DNA from: DASZIT01 sp963770635
GTDB taxonomy: Bacteria > Actinomycetota > Acidimicrobiia > Acidimicrobiales > RAAP-2
Reading direction: 5' to 3'
Assembly: GCA_963770635.1 (NCBI GenBank)
Contig: CAVYQI010000005.1
Coordinates: 248,001 to 312,000, forward strand
DNA length: 64,000 bases
The position numbers were made by a program, and so were the translations under genes. This document shows positions 9,518 to 19,080 of the stretch, in pieces (within the stretch, counting starts at the first letter, position 1; the number at the start of each line of letters is the position of its first letter). Under the pieces are notes generated by a model. It was not told where the DNA came from, did not search any database, and saw nothing but the letters and a program-made list of their open reading frames with translations.

Positions 9518-9931
9518 ATGGTCCTCATGGATCAGACCGCGATCGCCACACCCCGGCTGTCGCCCGCGCCGCGTTCGGCCCCTGACATGGCCATGCGGCA
9601 TCTGCTCCGGATACCCGACGAACAGCCGGCCATCCGGGAATCGGAAACCCACCGGATATTCAGCGCCTCGATCTTCCTGTCGGCCCTGCGATGTCTGTTG
9701 AGCTACATCGTGATGCCGATCGTGCTCCCGGCCATCGGGGTGGCCAGCAGTGTGGGCCCGGCCATCGGCATCCCGGTCGGCCTGGTGGCTCTGGTCTTCG
9801 ACTATCTCGGGGTCCGGCGCTTCTGGTTGGCCAACCACCACCAGCGTTGGCTGTTCTCGGCCATCTACGCGGCGGTCGGCGGCATGGTGTTGGCGTTGGT
9901 GATCATCGACGTCGTCCACGTGTTGCACTGA
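9518..9931 (+). CDS. Small integral membrane protein of unknown function
   Basis: About 137 residues. The N-terminal 50 residues are soluble; then come hydrophobic segments around CLLSYIVMPIVLPAIGVA, GIPVGLVALVFDYLGV and FSAIYAAVGGMVLALVII, so three membrane helices. No family recognised. ATG at 9518 and ATG at 9527 are both possible starts. It is transcribed away from the DoxX-Rieske gene, with the SDR gene 21 bases downstream in the same direction. Confidence 0.7.
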   Translation: MVLMDQTAIATPRLSPAPRSAPDMAMRHLLRIPDEQPAIRESETHRIFSASIFLSALRCLLSYIVMPIVLPAIGVASSVGPAIGIPVGLVALVFDYLGVRRFWLANHHQRWLFSAIYAAVGGMVLALVIIDVVHVLH

Positions 9932-9952
9932 TCGACCCGTCGATCTGATCCG

Positions 9953-10705
9953 ATGGGCATCGAACAGCTGGAGGGCGGCGTGGCTCTCGTCACCGGGGGC
10001 AGCAACGGCATCGGGGCCGCCGTCGCCCGACGCTTGCGGACATCTGGGGTCAACGTCGTGCTGGCCGATGTCGATGAGGCCGTCGGCCAGGATCTGGCCG
10101 CCGACCTGGGTGCGACCTTCGTCCGGTGCGACGTCCGCGAGCCGGACGACCTGACCGCGGCGGTCGACGCCGCAGTCTCGACCTACGGCCGGCTCGATCT
10201 CGTCCACCTGAACGCCGGAGTCACGACCGGATGCGGCGTCGGTGACGATTTCGACGTCGAACTGTATCGCCGGGCCATGGCCATCAATCTCGACGGGGTG
10301 GTCTACGGCATCCACGCCGCCCTGCCGGTGCTGCTGGCCTCCGGCGGTGGTCAGATCATCGCCACCGCCAGCATGGCGGGGATCGTGGCGCCGCCCCTGG
10401 ACCCGATCTACGTTGCCAATAAACACGCGGTGGTCGGATTGGTGCGATCACTGGCGGCCGAGTACGAGTCCCACGGCATTGCCATCAATGCGCTGTGCCC
10501 GTCCTTCGCCGACACCTCCATCATCGAGGGCATCCGTTCGTATCTCGAAGAGACCCACTTCCCGATTCTGGAAGTCAGTGACGTCGTCGACGCCTTCTTC
10601 TCGATCATCGCCGCCGGCCGGACCGGCGAGTGCTGGTACGTGGTCCCCGGTCGCGAGAGCGAGCCCTTCGAGTTCCGGCATGCGCCCGGCCCGCGATCGG
10701 GATAG
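9953..10705 (+). CDS. Short-chain dehydrogenase/reductase
   Basis: NAD(P)-dependent oxidoreductase of the classical SDR family, 250 residues. The TGGSNGIG cofactor motif is at 14-21, HLNAG at 85-89, and the catalytic Ser140, Tyr153 and Lys157 (YVANK) are in place. Asp39 after the second strand (VLADVDE) favours NAD over NADP. The substrate is unknown. The gene follows the small membrane protein by 21 bases and may be co-transcribed with it. Confidence 0.92.
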   Translation: MGIEQLEGGVALVTGGSNGIGAAVARRLRTSGVNVVLADVDEAVGQDLAADLGATFVRCDVREPDDLTAAVDAAVSTYGRLDLVHLNAGVTTGCGVGDDFDVELYRRAMAINLDGVVYGIHAALPVLLASGGGQIIATASMAGIVAPPLDPIYVANKHAVVGLVRSLAAEYESHGIAINALCPSFADTSIIEGIRSYLEETHFPILEVSDVVDAFFSIIAAGRTGECWYVVPGRESEPFEFRHAPGPRSG

Positions 10706-10743
10706 CTCCACGGATCCACCCGATCAGGTTGGGAGTTTATGCC

Positions 10744-10780
10744 TTGACAGCAATATGCCGCTAGAGGCATAATAGTCGGA
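10744..10780 (+). promoter_or_regulatory. Leaderless promoter with operator-like repeat for the ArsR gene
   Basis: TTGACA at 10744-10749 and CATAAT at 10768-10773 are 18 bases apart, and the start site expected seven bases on is the A of the ATG at 10780. Between the boxes lies TATGCC-GCTAGA-GGCATA (10754-10771), a 6-bp inverted repeat overlapping the -10 box; a third TATGCC copy sits just upstream at 10739-10744. This arrangement fits ArsR autorepression. Confidence 0.7.
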
Positions 10781-11112
10781 TGCCACCCGACGCCGCCATC
10801 CAGGTGCTGGCCGAACCGAGCCGCCGGCAGATCCTCGACCTGCTCCGCAACGGCGAGCGATCGGTCGGTCAGCTGGTCGACGGGGTGCAACTCAGTCAAC
10901 CCGCGGTGTCCAAGCATCTTCGGGTCCTCCGTGATTCCGGTCTGGTCGACGTGCGGGCCGACGCCCAGCGCCGGCTCTACCGGATACGGCCCGAACCACT
11001 GATCGAGCTCGATGCCTGGCTGGCCACCTACCGCGGGTTGTGGTCCGACAGCCTCGACCGGCTCGAACGCCATCTCGAAAGAAAGCACTCTCGACCCAAG
11101 GAGCAACCATGA
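10780..11112 (+). CDS. ArsR-family winged-helix repressor
   Basis: 110-residue winged-helix regulator. The pattern LAEPSRRQILDLL, then GQLVDGVQLSQPAVSKHLRV (recognition helix), then a wing around VDVRADAQRRLYRI is the ArsR/SmtB fold. No metal-binding cysteines are visible. It overlaps the following SRPBCC gene by four bases (ATGA). This pairing is a common actinobacterial arrangement in which the repressor controls itself and the START-like protein. Confidence 0.93.
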   Translation: MPPDAAIQVLAEPSRRQILDLLRNGERSVGQLVDGVQLSQPAVSKHLRVLRDSGLVDVRADAQRRLYRIRPEPLIELDAWLATYRGLWSDSLDRLERHLERKHSRPKEQP

Positions 11113-11615
11113 CCGACGCCAGCCTCGACACCCACGGCGCACGACCCGCCATCCGATTCGAACGCACCCTCCCCTACCCGCCCGAAGAGATCTGGCGGTC
11201 GATCACCGACCGCGATGAGCTCAAACGATGGTTCCCGACCGACATCATCACCGAGGAGTGGAAGGTCGGTGCGACCCTCACCTTCGTGTTTCGGGAGAAT
11301 CAGGCACCGGAGTTCACCGGCACCGTGCTCGAGCTCGAGGAGCCGCGGCTGCTGGCCTACACCTGGGGGGAGGACACTCTGCGGTTCGTACTCACTCCCC
11401 GACCCGGTGGCGCCACCCACCTGGTCCTGACCGACGAACTCGAACCCGGCAGCGCCGCCCGGAATGCCGCCGGCTGGGAGACCTGCCTTGCCGACCTGGC
11501 CGGAGAGAATGCCGACGGGCTCTGGAAGCCACGGTTCGAGGTGTACGCGGCTGCCCTCGAACCGACCCTCGGGCTCCAGGAGGGCCCGCCCCCCGGATTC
11601 GAAGACGCCCACTGA
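11109..11615 (+). CDS. SRPBCC (AHSA1/START-like) domain protein
   Basis: 168 residues of the AHSA1-type SRPBCC fold: the typical start RTLPYPPEEIWRSITDRDEL, then LKRWFP, then LLAYTWGEDTLRFVL and a C-terminal helix GWETCLADLAG. Proteins of this type bind hydrophobic ligands or act in stress responses; the ligand is not evident. It is translationally coupled to the ArsR repressor. Confidence 0.88.
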   Translation: MTDASLDTHGARPAIRFERTLPYPPEEIWRSITDRDELKRWFPTDIITEEWKVGATLTFVFRENQAPEFTGTVLELEEPRLLAYTWGEDTLRFVLTPRPGGATHLVLTDELEPGSAARNAAGWETCLADLAGENADGLWKPRFEVYAAALEPTLGLQEGPPPGFEDAH

Positions 11616-11628
11616 ATATCCCCCCTAT

Positions 11629-13759
11629 CTAGAGGGTGGCCGACTCCTTGTCCACCAGGGCGACCGGCTCCTGGAGGGGGAAGTGACAGGCGGCGGCGTG
11701 CTCACTCCCGAAGGAGCTCATCGGCGGCACCTCTTCGGCGCACCGATCCTGGGCCCGCGGGCAACGGGTCCGGAACCGGCACCCCGACGGCGGGTTGATC
11801 GGGGATGGGAGTTCGCCCTTGATGGAGGTGGCTGTCTTGGCTCGTTCGACCGCCGGATTGGCCACCGGGATGGCCGCCAGGAGGCCGGCGGTGTAGGGGT
11901 GGGCGGTCCGGGAGTAGATATCCGCCCCGGTGCCGACTTCCACCAGCTTCCCGAGATACATGACACCGATGTGGTCGGCCAGGTACCTGACCACCGAAAG
12001 GTCATGGGAGATCACCACATAGGTGAGACCATGCCGGCGCTGCAGCGCCTTCATCAGATTCAGAATCTGCGAGCGGATGGACACGTCCAGCGCGGAGACG
12101 GGCTCGTCGGCCACGATCAGCTTCGGGTTGAGGGCCAGTGCCCGGGCCAAGCCGATCCGCTGGCGTTGGCCGCCGGAGAACTCATGCGGGTAGCGGTTGC
12201 GGGCGTTGGCCGGAAGCCCGACTTCGGTCAGCAGCTCGGCGACCCGCTGGTCGGATCCGGACTTGAGATGTTGCACGGAAAGAGGCTCGGCCACGATGCT
12301 GCCGACCCGCATGCGGGGATCCAGGGAGGCGTAGGGGTCCTGGAACATCATCTGGCGGTCCCGCCGGGTCGGCCGAAGACGGCGCTCGCTCATCCCGGCC
12401 ACATCGGTCCCCTCGAAGATGACCTGTCCCGAGGTGGGTTGTCTCGAGCGACACCATCATCCGGGCCAGGGTGGTCTTGCCGCAGCCCGATTCGCCCACC
12501 ACCCCGAACGTCTCCCCCGGGTAGATCGACAATGAGACGTCGGTCACCGCGTGGAGGCTCCCGACTCGGCGTCGCAGGACCAACCCGGCGGTGACGTTGA
12601 AGTCCTTCGAGACGTTGCGCAGATCGATCAGTGGCTCGCCGCCGTGGGTGAAGGCTGCGGCGGCCGGCTCCGCCTCCGCCGAGGTGTCGGCGCCCAGCAG
12701 CTGTAGGCGGTCCTGGATCTTGGCATTTTCGGCCACCACCCGTAGCGCTTCGGCGACGACGGAATCGGCCTCGTCGACCGAGGTGTGGCGGGGGTGGAAA
12801 CACGCAAAGCGGTGGGTCGGATCGTCGCCGGACAATTGCGGATCGTTTTCCCGGCACTCCGCGGTGGCGTAGAGGCAGCGGGGAGCGAAACGGCATCCGT
12901 CGGGTGGGTTGGTGAGGTCAGGCGGGAGACCGGGGATGGAGTAGAGCCGTTGGGTGTTGTCCTGATCGATCTGCGGGATCGACGCCAGCAAGGCTTCGGT
13001 GTAGGGATGGCGCATGTCGTCGAACAGCTCAGTGGTGGTGGCGGTCTCCACGATCCGGCCGGCGTACATGACCATGACCCGATCGGCGCGACCGGCGATG
13101 ACCCCCATGTCGTGGGTGATCAGCAGCATGCCCATCCCCAGGGTGGCCTTGAGGTTGTCCAGCAGCTCGAGGATCTGGGCCTGGATGGTCACGTCCAGCG
13201 CGGTGGTCGGTTCGTCGGCGATGAGCAGCTTGGGCTCGCACGAAAGGGCCATGGCGATCATCACTCGTTGGCGCAGCCCGCCCGACAGCTGATGGGGGTA
13301 GTCGCCGAGCCGTTCTCGGGGTCGCGGCATCCCAACCAGGTCGAGAACCTCGGCGGCCCGGTCCATCGCCGCCGCCTTGGTACCGTGGCGATGACGACGG
13401 ACGGTTTCGGCGATCTGGTGGCCGATGGTCATGGTCGGGTTCAGCGACGTCATCGGGTCCTGGAACACCATGCCGATGTCGTCACCCCGCACCGCCCGCA
13501 TGGCGGACTCGTCGAGGGTGGCGAGGTCGCGGTCCTCGAAGCCGATGGCTCCTGACACGATGTGGCCGCCGTTGGGCAGAAGCCGCATGATCGAGAGCCC
13601 GGTCATCGTCTTCCCCGATCCCGACTCCCCCACCAGGCCGACCGTCTCCCCGGGGTTCACGACCAGATCGACGTTGTCCACCGGGTGAACCGTTTCGGTG
13701 CGTAGACGGATGTCGGTCTTCAGGCCGGTGATGTTGAGGAGGGGCGAGGTGTCGTTCAC
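11629..13759 (-). CDS. Fused dipeptide/oligopeptide ABC transporter ATPase (DppD-DppF type), one frame break
   Basis: Two complete ABC ATPase domains in one reading frame. Domain 1 has GESGSGKT, signature LSGGLRQR, Walker B LLIADEPT and a C-terminal NPPDGCRFAPRC oligopeptide-type motif. Domain 2 has GESGCGKT, FSGGQRQR, LIVADEPV and NPPSGCRFRTRCP. A frame change near 12437 is repaired by removing one A, giving LEQPTSGQVIFEG. GTG at 13759 is the start. Fused pairs of this kind energise peptide importers such as GsiA- and YejF-type systems. It lies downstream of the two permease genes in the same direction. Confidence 0.9.
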
Positions 13760-13773
13760 GTTCCGTCGACCCC

Positions 13774-14697
13774 CTATCGCTTCTGGAGACGGACGTCGAA
13801 GCTGTCCCGGAGCCCGTCTCCGATGAAGTTGAAGGCGACGACGGTGACCACGATGATGACCAGCGCCGGATAGACCTGCCACCAGTAACCGTCCTGGAGG
13901 AACTGGATGCCGTCGGACAGCATGCCGCCCCAGGTGGGGGTGGGCGGCGGGAGGCTGAAGCCCAGATATTCGAGGATGGCCAGCAGAATGATGGCGTCGG
14001 CGATCTGGAAGGTGGCGTTGACGATGATGGTGCCGATGGAGTTGGGGATGATGTGACGGGCGATGATCCGGGGCGAGCGCCCGCCCATCCCGCGCACCGC
14101 CTGGACGTACTCCCGGGTCCGGAGGGTGAGCGTCTCACCCCGGATGAGGCGGGCGGGGATGAACCAGACGGTAAGGGTGAGGAGCAGGATCAAAAGCGTC
14201 TTGGTGGGGGTGTAGATCCGGGACACGAAGATGAACAGGAACACCACCGGGACGGAGAGCCCGACGTCAACGATCCGCATCATGATGGTGTCGATGACTT
14301 TCCCGAAGTAGCCGGAAATGGCCCCGTAGATGACGCCGATTACCGTCACCGCGCCGGCCACCGCGGTGCTCACCTCGAGCGACACCTGGCCGCCGTACAT
14401 CAGCCGACCCAGGATGTCGTAGCCGTTGTTGTCGGCCCCGAGCGGGCCTCCCGGTCCCGGTGGCAGGTTGACGAAGCTGAGCCGGTTGTGGACCTGATCG
14501 GTGTGGTAGAGGAGCGGCCCGACGAAGCTGAACAGGATCACCACCACCACGGTGATGACACCTACCACCGCCAGCTTGTTCTCCGTGAAGGTGGCCAGGA
14601 ACTGCTGGAACGCACTCCCTCCGGAGGCCAAATCCGAGCCCTCGGCATCCGGACGTTCCGGCTCGGTCAGCGACGGAGGGACGACGACGTCGGTCAT
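13774..14697 (-). CDS. Oligopeptide ABC transporter permease (DppC type)
   Basis: 307 residues with an N-terminal soluble stretch, a first helix (LAVVGVITVVVVILFSFVGP), a periplasmic loop with PLGADNNGYDILGRLMYGG (the usual LGTDxxGRD region) and five more helices. The cytoplasmic coupling loop is REYVQAVRGMGGRSPRII. It sits directly next to the DppB-type permease (one base apart) and 14 bases before the fused ATPase. Confidence 0.93.
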   Translation of the reverse strand: MTDVVVPPSLTEPERPDAEGSDLASGGSAFQQFLATFTENKLAVVGVITVVVVILFSFVGPLLYHTDQVHNRLSFVNLPPGPGGPLGADNNGYDILGRLMYGGQVSLEVSTAVAGAVTVIGVIYGAISGYFGKVIDTIMMRIVDVGLSVPVVFLFIFVSRIYTPTKTLLILLLTLTVWFIPARLIRGETLTLRTREYVQAVRGMGGRSPRIIARHIIPNSIGTIIVNATFQIADAIILLAILEYLGFSLPPPTPTWGGMLSDGIQFLQDGYWWQVYPALVIIVVTVVAFNFIGDGLRDSFDVRLQKR

Positions 14698-15642
14698 CTA
14701 GTACCTCACCCGCGGATCGAGGACGCCGTAGGCGACGTCGGCCATCAGGTTGCCGAGGACGGTGGCCGCGCCGACCAGCACGGTGATGCCGACCAGCACC
14801 GGGAAATCGTTCTGCTGGGCCGACTGGAAGTACTGGAAACCGATGCCGTCGAAATTGAACAATGCCTCGGTGATGAGCCCGGCGGTGAGGATCTGGGGCA
14901 TGGACACCCCGACCAGGGTGGCCACCGGGATCAGGGAGTTGCGCAGGACATGGCGCCGCGTGATCTCGGCGTCGGACAGGCCCTTGGCCCGGGCGGTGCG
15001 GATGTAGTCCTGGGCCAGGGTGTCGATGGTCGACGAGCGCATGTACCGGCTGAACAGTGCGTAGATCACCAGGGTGAGGGTCAGGATGGGGAGCACCAGC
15101 CCCGACGGATGGGCGAGCAGTGATCCGAACGAGCTTCCCTGGGGCGCTTCGGTGGGGAAGATCTGCCAATGGATGGCCACCAGCTCGATGGCCAGGATCC
15201 CGGGCACGTAGGGAGGCATCGAGTAGAGGATGAACGAGATCCCGGTACCGACATAGTCGTAGACGGTGTTCCGCTTGATCGCCTGGCGGACCCCGAGGGG
15301 GACGGCGATGACCACCGCCAGAACGGTCGAGACCCCGACCAGGATGGCGTCGCGGGGTAGTTCGGAGCTGACCAGCGAGTCCACCGACCGGTTCGCCTTC
15401 CACGAGAACCCGAGGTTGCCGTGGATGAGTTCGTTCAGGAACCGGAGATACTGGCGCCAGAACGACAGATCGAGACCGTACTGGTGATTGAACGCCTTGA
15501 GCTGAGCCCCCGTGGCCCGGGGCCCGAGGATGGTGCGGGCGATGTTCCCGGGCGCCAGCTGCTCGAGCCAGAAGACCAGAAGGGTTACCCCGATGATGAC
15601 GATGATCGCCTGCCCGAACCTCCTGACGATGAACCCGATCAC
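14698..15642 (-). CDS. Oligopeptide ABC transporter permease (DppB type)
   Basis: 314 residues. The N-terminus IGFIVRRFGQAIIVIIGVTL and the LGLDLPFWxQY-like region (YGLDLSFWRQYLRFLNELI) are typical of DppB/OppB. The coupling loop is DYIRTARAKGLSDAEIT, and the C-terminus DVAYGVLDPRVRY is diagnostic. It pairs with the DppC-type subunit to form the channel. Confidence 0.94.
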   Translation of the reverse strand: MIGFIVRRFGQAIIVIIGVTLLVFWLEQLAPGNIARTILGPRATGAQLKAFNHQYGLDLSFWRQYLRFLNELIHGNLGFSWKANRSVDSLVSSELPRDAILVGVSTVLAVVIAVPLGVRQAIKRNTVYDYVGTGISFILYSMPPYVPGILAIELVAIHWQIFPTEAPQGSSFGSLLAHPSGLVLPILTLTLVIYALFSRYMRSSTIDTLAQDYIRTARAKGLSDAEITRRHVLRNSLIPVATLVGVSMPQILTAGLITEALFNFDGIGFQYFQSAQQNDFPVLVGITVLVGAATVLGNLMADVAYGVLDPRVRY

Positions 15643-15663
15643 AGTGGGCAGTCGTAGACCTGC

Positions 15664-17565
15664 CTACTTGGTCAGGTAGTACTGCTCGGGGGTGATGTAC
15701 GTGTAGGCGTTGATGCTGAACCCGCCCAGGTGAGTGGACACGATGGTTGGCCCTCCGGGGATCGGGTTGCCGGCGGTGTTCGGCTGGAACACGAACGGCA
15801 GTTGCTGGCCTGGGCGTAGTCCTGGTAGGTGTTGAGGGCGGATTGGGCCTGGGCCGGTGGGGCCAGGGTGGTGGCCTGCGATCAGGGCATCCATCTGCGC
15901 GTTCGATGTAGTTCGAGTAGTTGGCCGCCGCGCCGGTCTGGGTCACCTCTTCACCGGTCGGGTAGAAGTCCGGGGAGTAGATCCATCCCCCGCCCCAGTT
16001 CTCCGAGGTCCACTGGCAGTTGGCGTCGGTGGGTTTGCACTGGGTGGCGGTGGCGATCACCTGGTCGAAGGGATGGGTGGTGAGCTGGAGCTGGATGCCG
16101 ACCTGGCTGGCGTCGGACTTCAGCGTCCTTCATCTCCGAGTCGAGGAAGGTGACCCCCGACTGGTAGTCGAGGTTGAACGACAGGCCGAGTCCGGCCGGG
16201 ACGCCGGCGCCGCACTGGGTGGCGTCCACTGCCCGGGTCCTTGCAGGTGGTGGTGCCGTTGGGCACCACGTTCCAACCGTGGCTGGTCAGCAGCTGCTTG
16301 GCGGTGGCCACGTTGAACGGCGTCCGGGTTCGTCGAGCCGCTGGGCGGACAGGAAGGAGTTGGCCGGGTTGGTGGGAATCAGCCCGTAGGTCGGGATGGC
16401 GTAGCCCTTCTCGAAGGCGTTGATCCAGCCGTTCTGGTCGACCAGGTGCTGGAAGGCCTGGCGGAAGTAGACCTGTTGGAAGACCGGGCCGAAGGTGGGA
16501 TTGTTCAGGTTCAGCGGGAAGTAGTCGGCCGAGAAGGTGTAGCCGGCCACGGCTTTGTATCCCTCGTTCTCGATGCCGGCCAGCTGAGGAATGTCGCTGA
16601 CCTGGACGTATCCGATGGTGAGGGCTGACGGCCCCGTCTTGGCCAGGTTCAGCTCCGGCGTTGCCGAGGTGTAGGGCAACTCTTTGAACGAGGCGATGGT
16701 TGCCTTCACCGGGCCCGCCGTAGGTCGGGTTGGGCACGAAGTCGGCCTCACCGGTGTTAGTGAAATTGGTCAGCTTGAACGGGCCGTCCACCACACTCCA
16801 GACGTTGCTGGTCGTGTACGTCGCGGTGTTCTTGGAAAGTCCGTCTAGGTAGCTGTAGACACCGGTCGGGTTGGTGGTGTCCGGCAGGGTGTTCGAATAG
16901 GTTGTCGGCGGGGTGTCGCTGGCCGAAGTCACGTCCCAGGCCAGGGGCAGCGGGGTGATCTGGCTCAGCTCGTTGTACTGGAACCAGGTCGGGTTGTAGG
17001 CCTTGTTGAGGGTGAACTGGACGGTGTAGGGCCCGGTGGCCGTATAGCTGACCACGTTGTCAGGGAAGCCGCCCTGCACGTACGCGCACCAGTTGGCGGT
17101 GTTCGCCTTCAGGAGGTTCATCCAGAAGATGACGTCGTTGGCATCGACCGACTCGCCGTCGGACCACTTGTAGTTCTGGTTCATGGTGACGGTGACGGTC
17201 TTGCCATCAGGCGACCAGGTCGGAGGGTTGCCGATGCTGTAGTCGTAGTTGATCTGCGCCTGGTTGCCGTTGCCGTACCAGTACAGGGGCCGGTACATCA
17301 GCGGCTGGAACTCGGCGATGTTAGCCACCGAGCACTGCTGGGCGGAGGTCAGCGGGAAGATGTAGTTGGGTTGGGCTCCCGGGCCTTCGGCCCAGGTCAC
17401 GGTCCCGCCGCTGATCTTGGTGCCCACCGGGGTGAACGTGCCGGTCTTACTGGTGACCACTCCGCCCCCGGAGGCAGAATTGTTGCTGGAGCTGCAGGCG
17501 GCGGCGAAGATGCTCAAGGACGCTGCCACCACTACCAATACCGTCTTACGCTTCGGATGCCCCAT
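15664..17565 (-). pseudogene. Oligopeptide ABC transporter substrate-binding lipoprotein, broken by at least six indels
   Basis: Family 5 solute-binding protein. The start MGHPKRKTVLVVVAAS leads into SIFAAACSSS, a lipoprotein signal with the lipobox cysteine. The first 290 residues are uninterrupted (TVTWAEGPGAQPNYIFPLTS, KWSDGESVDANDVIFWMNLL). After about 16715 the frame changes near 16715, 16330, 16235, 16130, 15910 and 15830, and family sequence reappears in successive frames (YFRQAFQHLVDQNGWI, NVATAKQLLTSHGWN, CQWTSENWGGGWIYSP). The last segment ends TYITPEQYYLTK. The dense one-base breaks beside intact permeases suggest sequence error, but real decay cannot be excluded. Confidence 0.85.
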
Positions 17566-17910
17566 CTGTTTGACCCTCCGCCGGCCGTCTGGTTTCACGG
17601 CCATCGCTGTTGACTGACGTAACTTTCGTGTTGATTTCTACCTTTGCGGCATTTCCTCATGCTGTCCGGAATATGTCGTTTCTGTGAACATGAATCGAAC
17701 ATAGCAGCGTTGCCGGCACCGATGAAGGGGCAAGTCACCGTCCCGGTTTTCCGGTTTAGAACCTGATCAAAGTGGGTAAAACGCCGCCCGCTCACTTGGT
17801 TGGTTGGCTCACCCGTTCTGGGGATTACTACTGACCCGGACTGTGACAACTCCGTTAACAAGAGACCCGAACCCGGAGCTGGGCCGAGTACCCGGCGGGC
17901 GGACAGGTGG
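17566..17910. other. Intergenic region between binding protein and LLM oxidoreductase; no gene seen
   Basis: The left part should hold the promoter for the leftward oligopeptide operon; the base composition is more AT-rich around 17600-17720 than in the flanking genes. I see no convincing -35/-10 pair, no RNA gene and no coding frame with family resemblance. Confidence 0.5.
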
Positions 17911-18900
17911 TCAGGCGTCGACCGGGGTGCTGACGTCCGCCAGCAAGTCCACGGAGCGCAACCGGCCTTCGACCGACGACGACAGATGGGTGACGATCAG
18001 CTCGTCGGCGTCGGCGTACTCGGCGAAGTCGTCCAGATAGGTCCGCACCGTCGGCGGGGTCCCGACCGCCGAGTACTTCATCATGCGGCCGAGGTGTTGG
18101 CCCTGGGGAGACTCGACGATGGCGTCGGCCTCCTCGTCGGTGTACTGGCGGTCGCGCCCGAGGAGCCGGGCCACCCGTTGGCGCCGGGACACCTGGAACT
18201 GGGTCTGCGCCTCGGCGTCGGTATCGGCCACGATGACGTTGACGCCGGCGATGACGTAGGGCTTGTCCAGCTGCTCGGAGGGTTGGAACTCGCGGCGGTA
18301 GATGGCGACGGCCTCTTCCAGCGCCCCCGGGGAGAAGTGGGAGGCGAACGAGTACGGCAGTCCGAGAGCCGCGGCCAGGGTGGCCCCGAACAGCGACGAG
18401 CCGAGGATGTACAGCGGCACGTTGGTGCCCCTCCCCGGGGTGGCTTCCACTCCGGGGATGCGGGTGTGCGCGGAGAGGTATCCCTGAAGCTCGAGGACAT
18501 CCTGGGGGAACCGGTCCGACTCGGTCCCGTCGTGGCGCATGGCCCGCATGGTGATCGGGTCGGTGCCCGGGGCCCGACCCAAACCGAGATCGATGCGCCC
18601 CGGATGCAAGGTCTCGAGGGTCCCGAACTGTTCGGCGATGACCAATGGGGAGTGGTTGGGCAGCATGATGCCGCCCGCTCCGAGCCGGATGGATGCAGTG
18701 TGCGCGCCGACATGGGCGATCAGCACGCTGGTGGCCGACGAGGCAATCGCGGAATTGTTGTGATGCTCGGCGTACCAGACCCGCCGGTAGCCCAGCTTCT
18801 CCGCCCGTTGCGCCAAGGCCACACTCCCCTCGAGGCTGTCCCTGGCCGTTTCGCCCCTGCCGATGATGGCCAGATCCAGGATTGAGAGGGGGACAGACAT
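17911..18900 (-). CDS. LLM-class flavin-dependent oxidoreductase (MsnO8/YhbW-like)
   Basis: 329-residue luciferase-like monooxygenase, a flavin-dependent TIM barrel that acts with reduced FMN. Seen: RVWYAEHHNNSAIASSATSV near the N-terminus, GAGGIMLPNHSPLVIAEQF and LHPGRIDLGLGRAPGTD, which are standard for the group related to E. coli YhbW; the C-terminal part contains LDDFAEYADADELIVT. Some relatives act on sulfur compounds, but the substrate is unknown here. ATG at 18900 follows an AAGG ribosome-binding site that can pair with CCTT just before the start codon. A long structured leader lies upstream. Confidence 0.88.
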   Translation of the reverse strand: MSVPLSILDLAIIGRGETARDSLEGSVALAQRAEKLGYRRVWYAEHHNNSAIASSATSVLIAHVGAHTASIRLGAGGIMLPNHSPLVIAEQFGTLETLHPGRIDLGLGRAPGTDPITMRAMRHDGTESDRFPQDVLELQGYLSAHTRIPGVEATPGRGTNVPLYILGSSLFGATLAAALGLPYSFASHFSPGALEEAVAIYRREFQPSEQLDKPYVIAGVNVIVADTDAEAQTQFQVSRRQRVARLLGRDRQYTDEEADAIVESPQGQHLGRMMKYSAVGTPPTVRTYLDDFAEYADADELIVTHLSSSVEGRLRSVDLLADVSTPVDA

Positions 18901-19055
18901 GAAGGAGTGCCTTTCACGATGGGCGCGGATCGGGCGCGCGACCACCCGGCACCCTCAAAAAGGGCAACAGCACCGCGGCTCGGGATATTTCTCCGAACGG
19001 GTGGCCACCGTCGGGTTCCGAGTTCGGGCGACGAGCCGCATCACTCATCCGCCCC
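18901..19055 (-). promoter_or_regulatory. Structured 5' leader of the LLM oxidoreductase gene, possible riboswitch
   Basis: Read on the minus strand, an outer stem pairs GGGGCGGAT (19055-19047) with ATCCGC-G-CCC (18930-18921, one bulged base). Inside, GCGGCTCG (19039-19032... pairing with 18982-18975) forms a perfect 8-bp helix, enclosing CCGAAC (19027-19022) paired with GTTCGG (18998-18993). A further hairpin (CCCTTTTTGAGGG, 18963-18951) follows. The start region can pair AAGG with CCTT at the ribosome-binding site (18912-18901). The sequences GATGAGTG at the 5' side and GGGTGCCGGGTG near the 3' side recall SAM-IV-type riboswitches of actinobacteria, but the usual GGCAACC core reads GGCCACC, so the class is not assigned. 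Confidence 0.4.
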
Positions 19056-19080
19056 GTTCACTGCCGGGAAAGTCCTTCGG

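Noticed and set aside
8549..10426. A 625-codon open frame on the minus strand opposite the SDR and overlapping the DoxX-Rieske gene.
   Set aside because: It is antisense to the SDR gene and out of frame with the Rieske gene; composition is that of a shadow frame.
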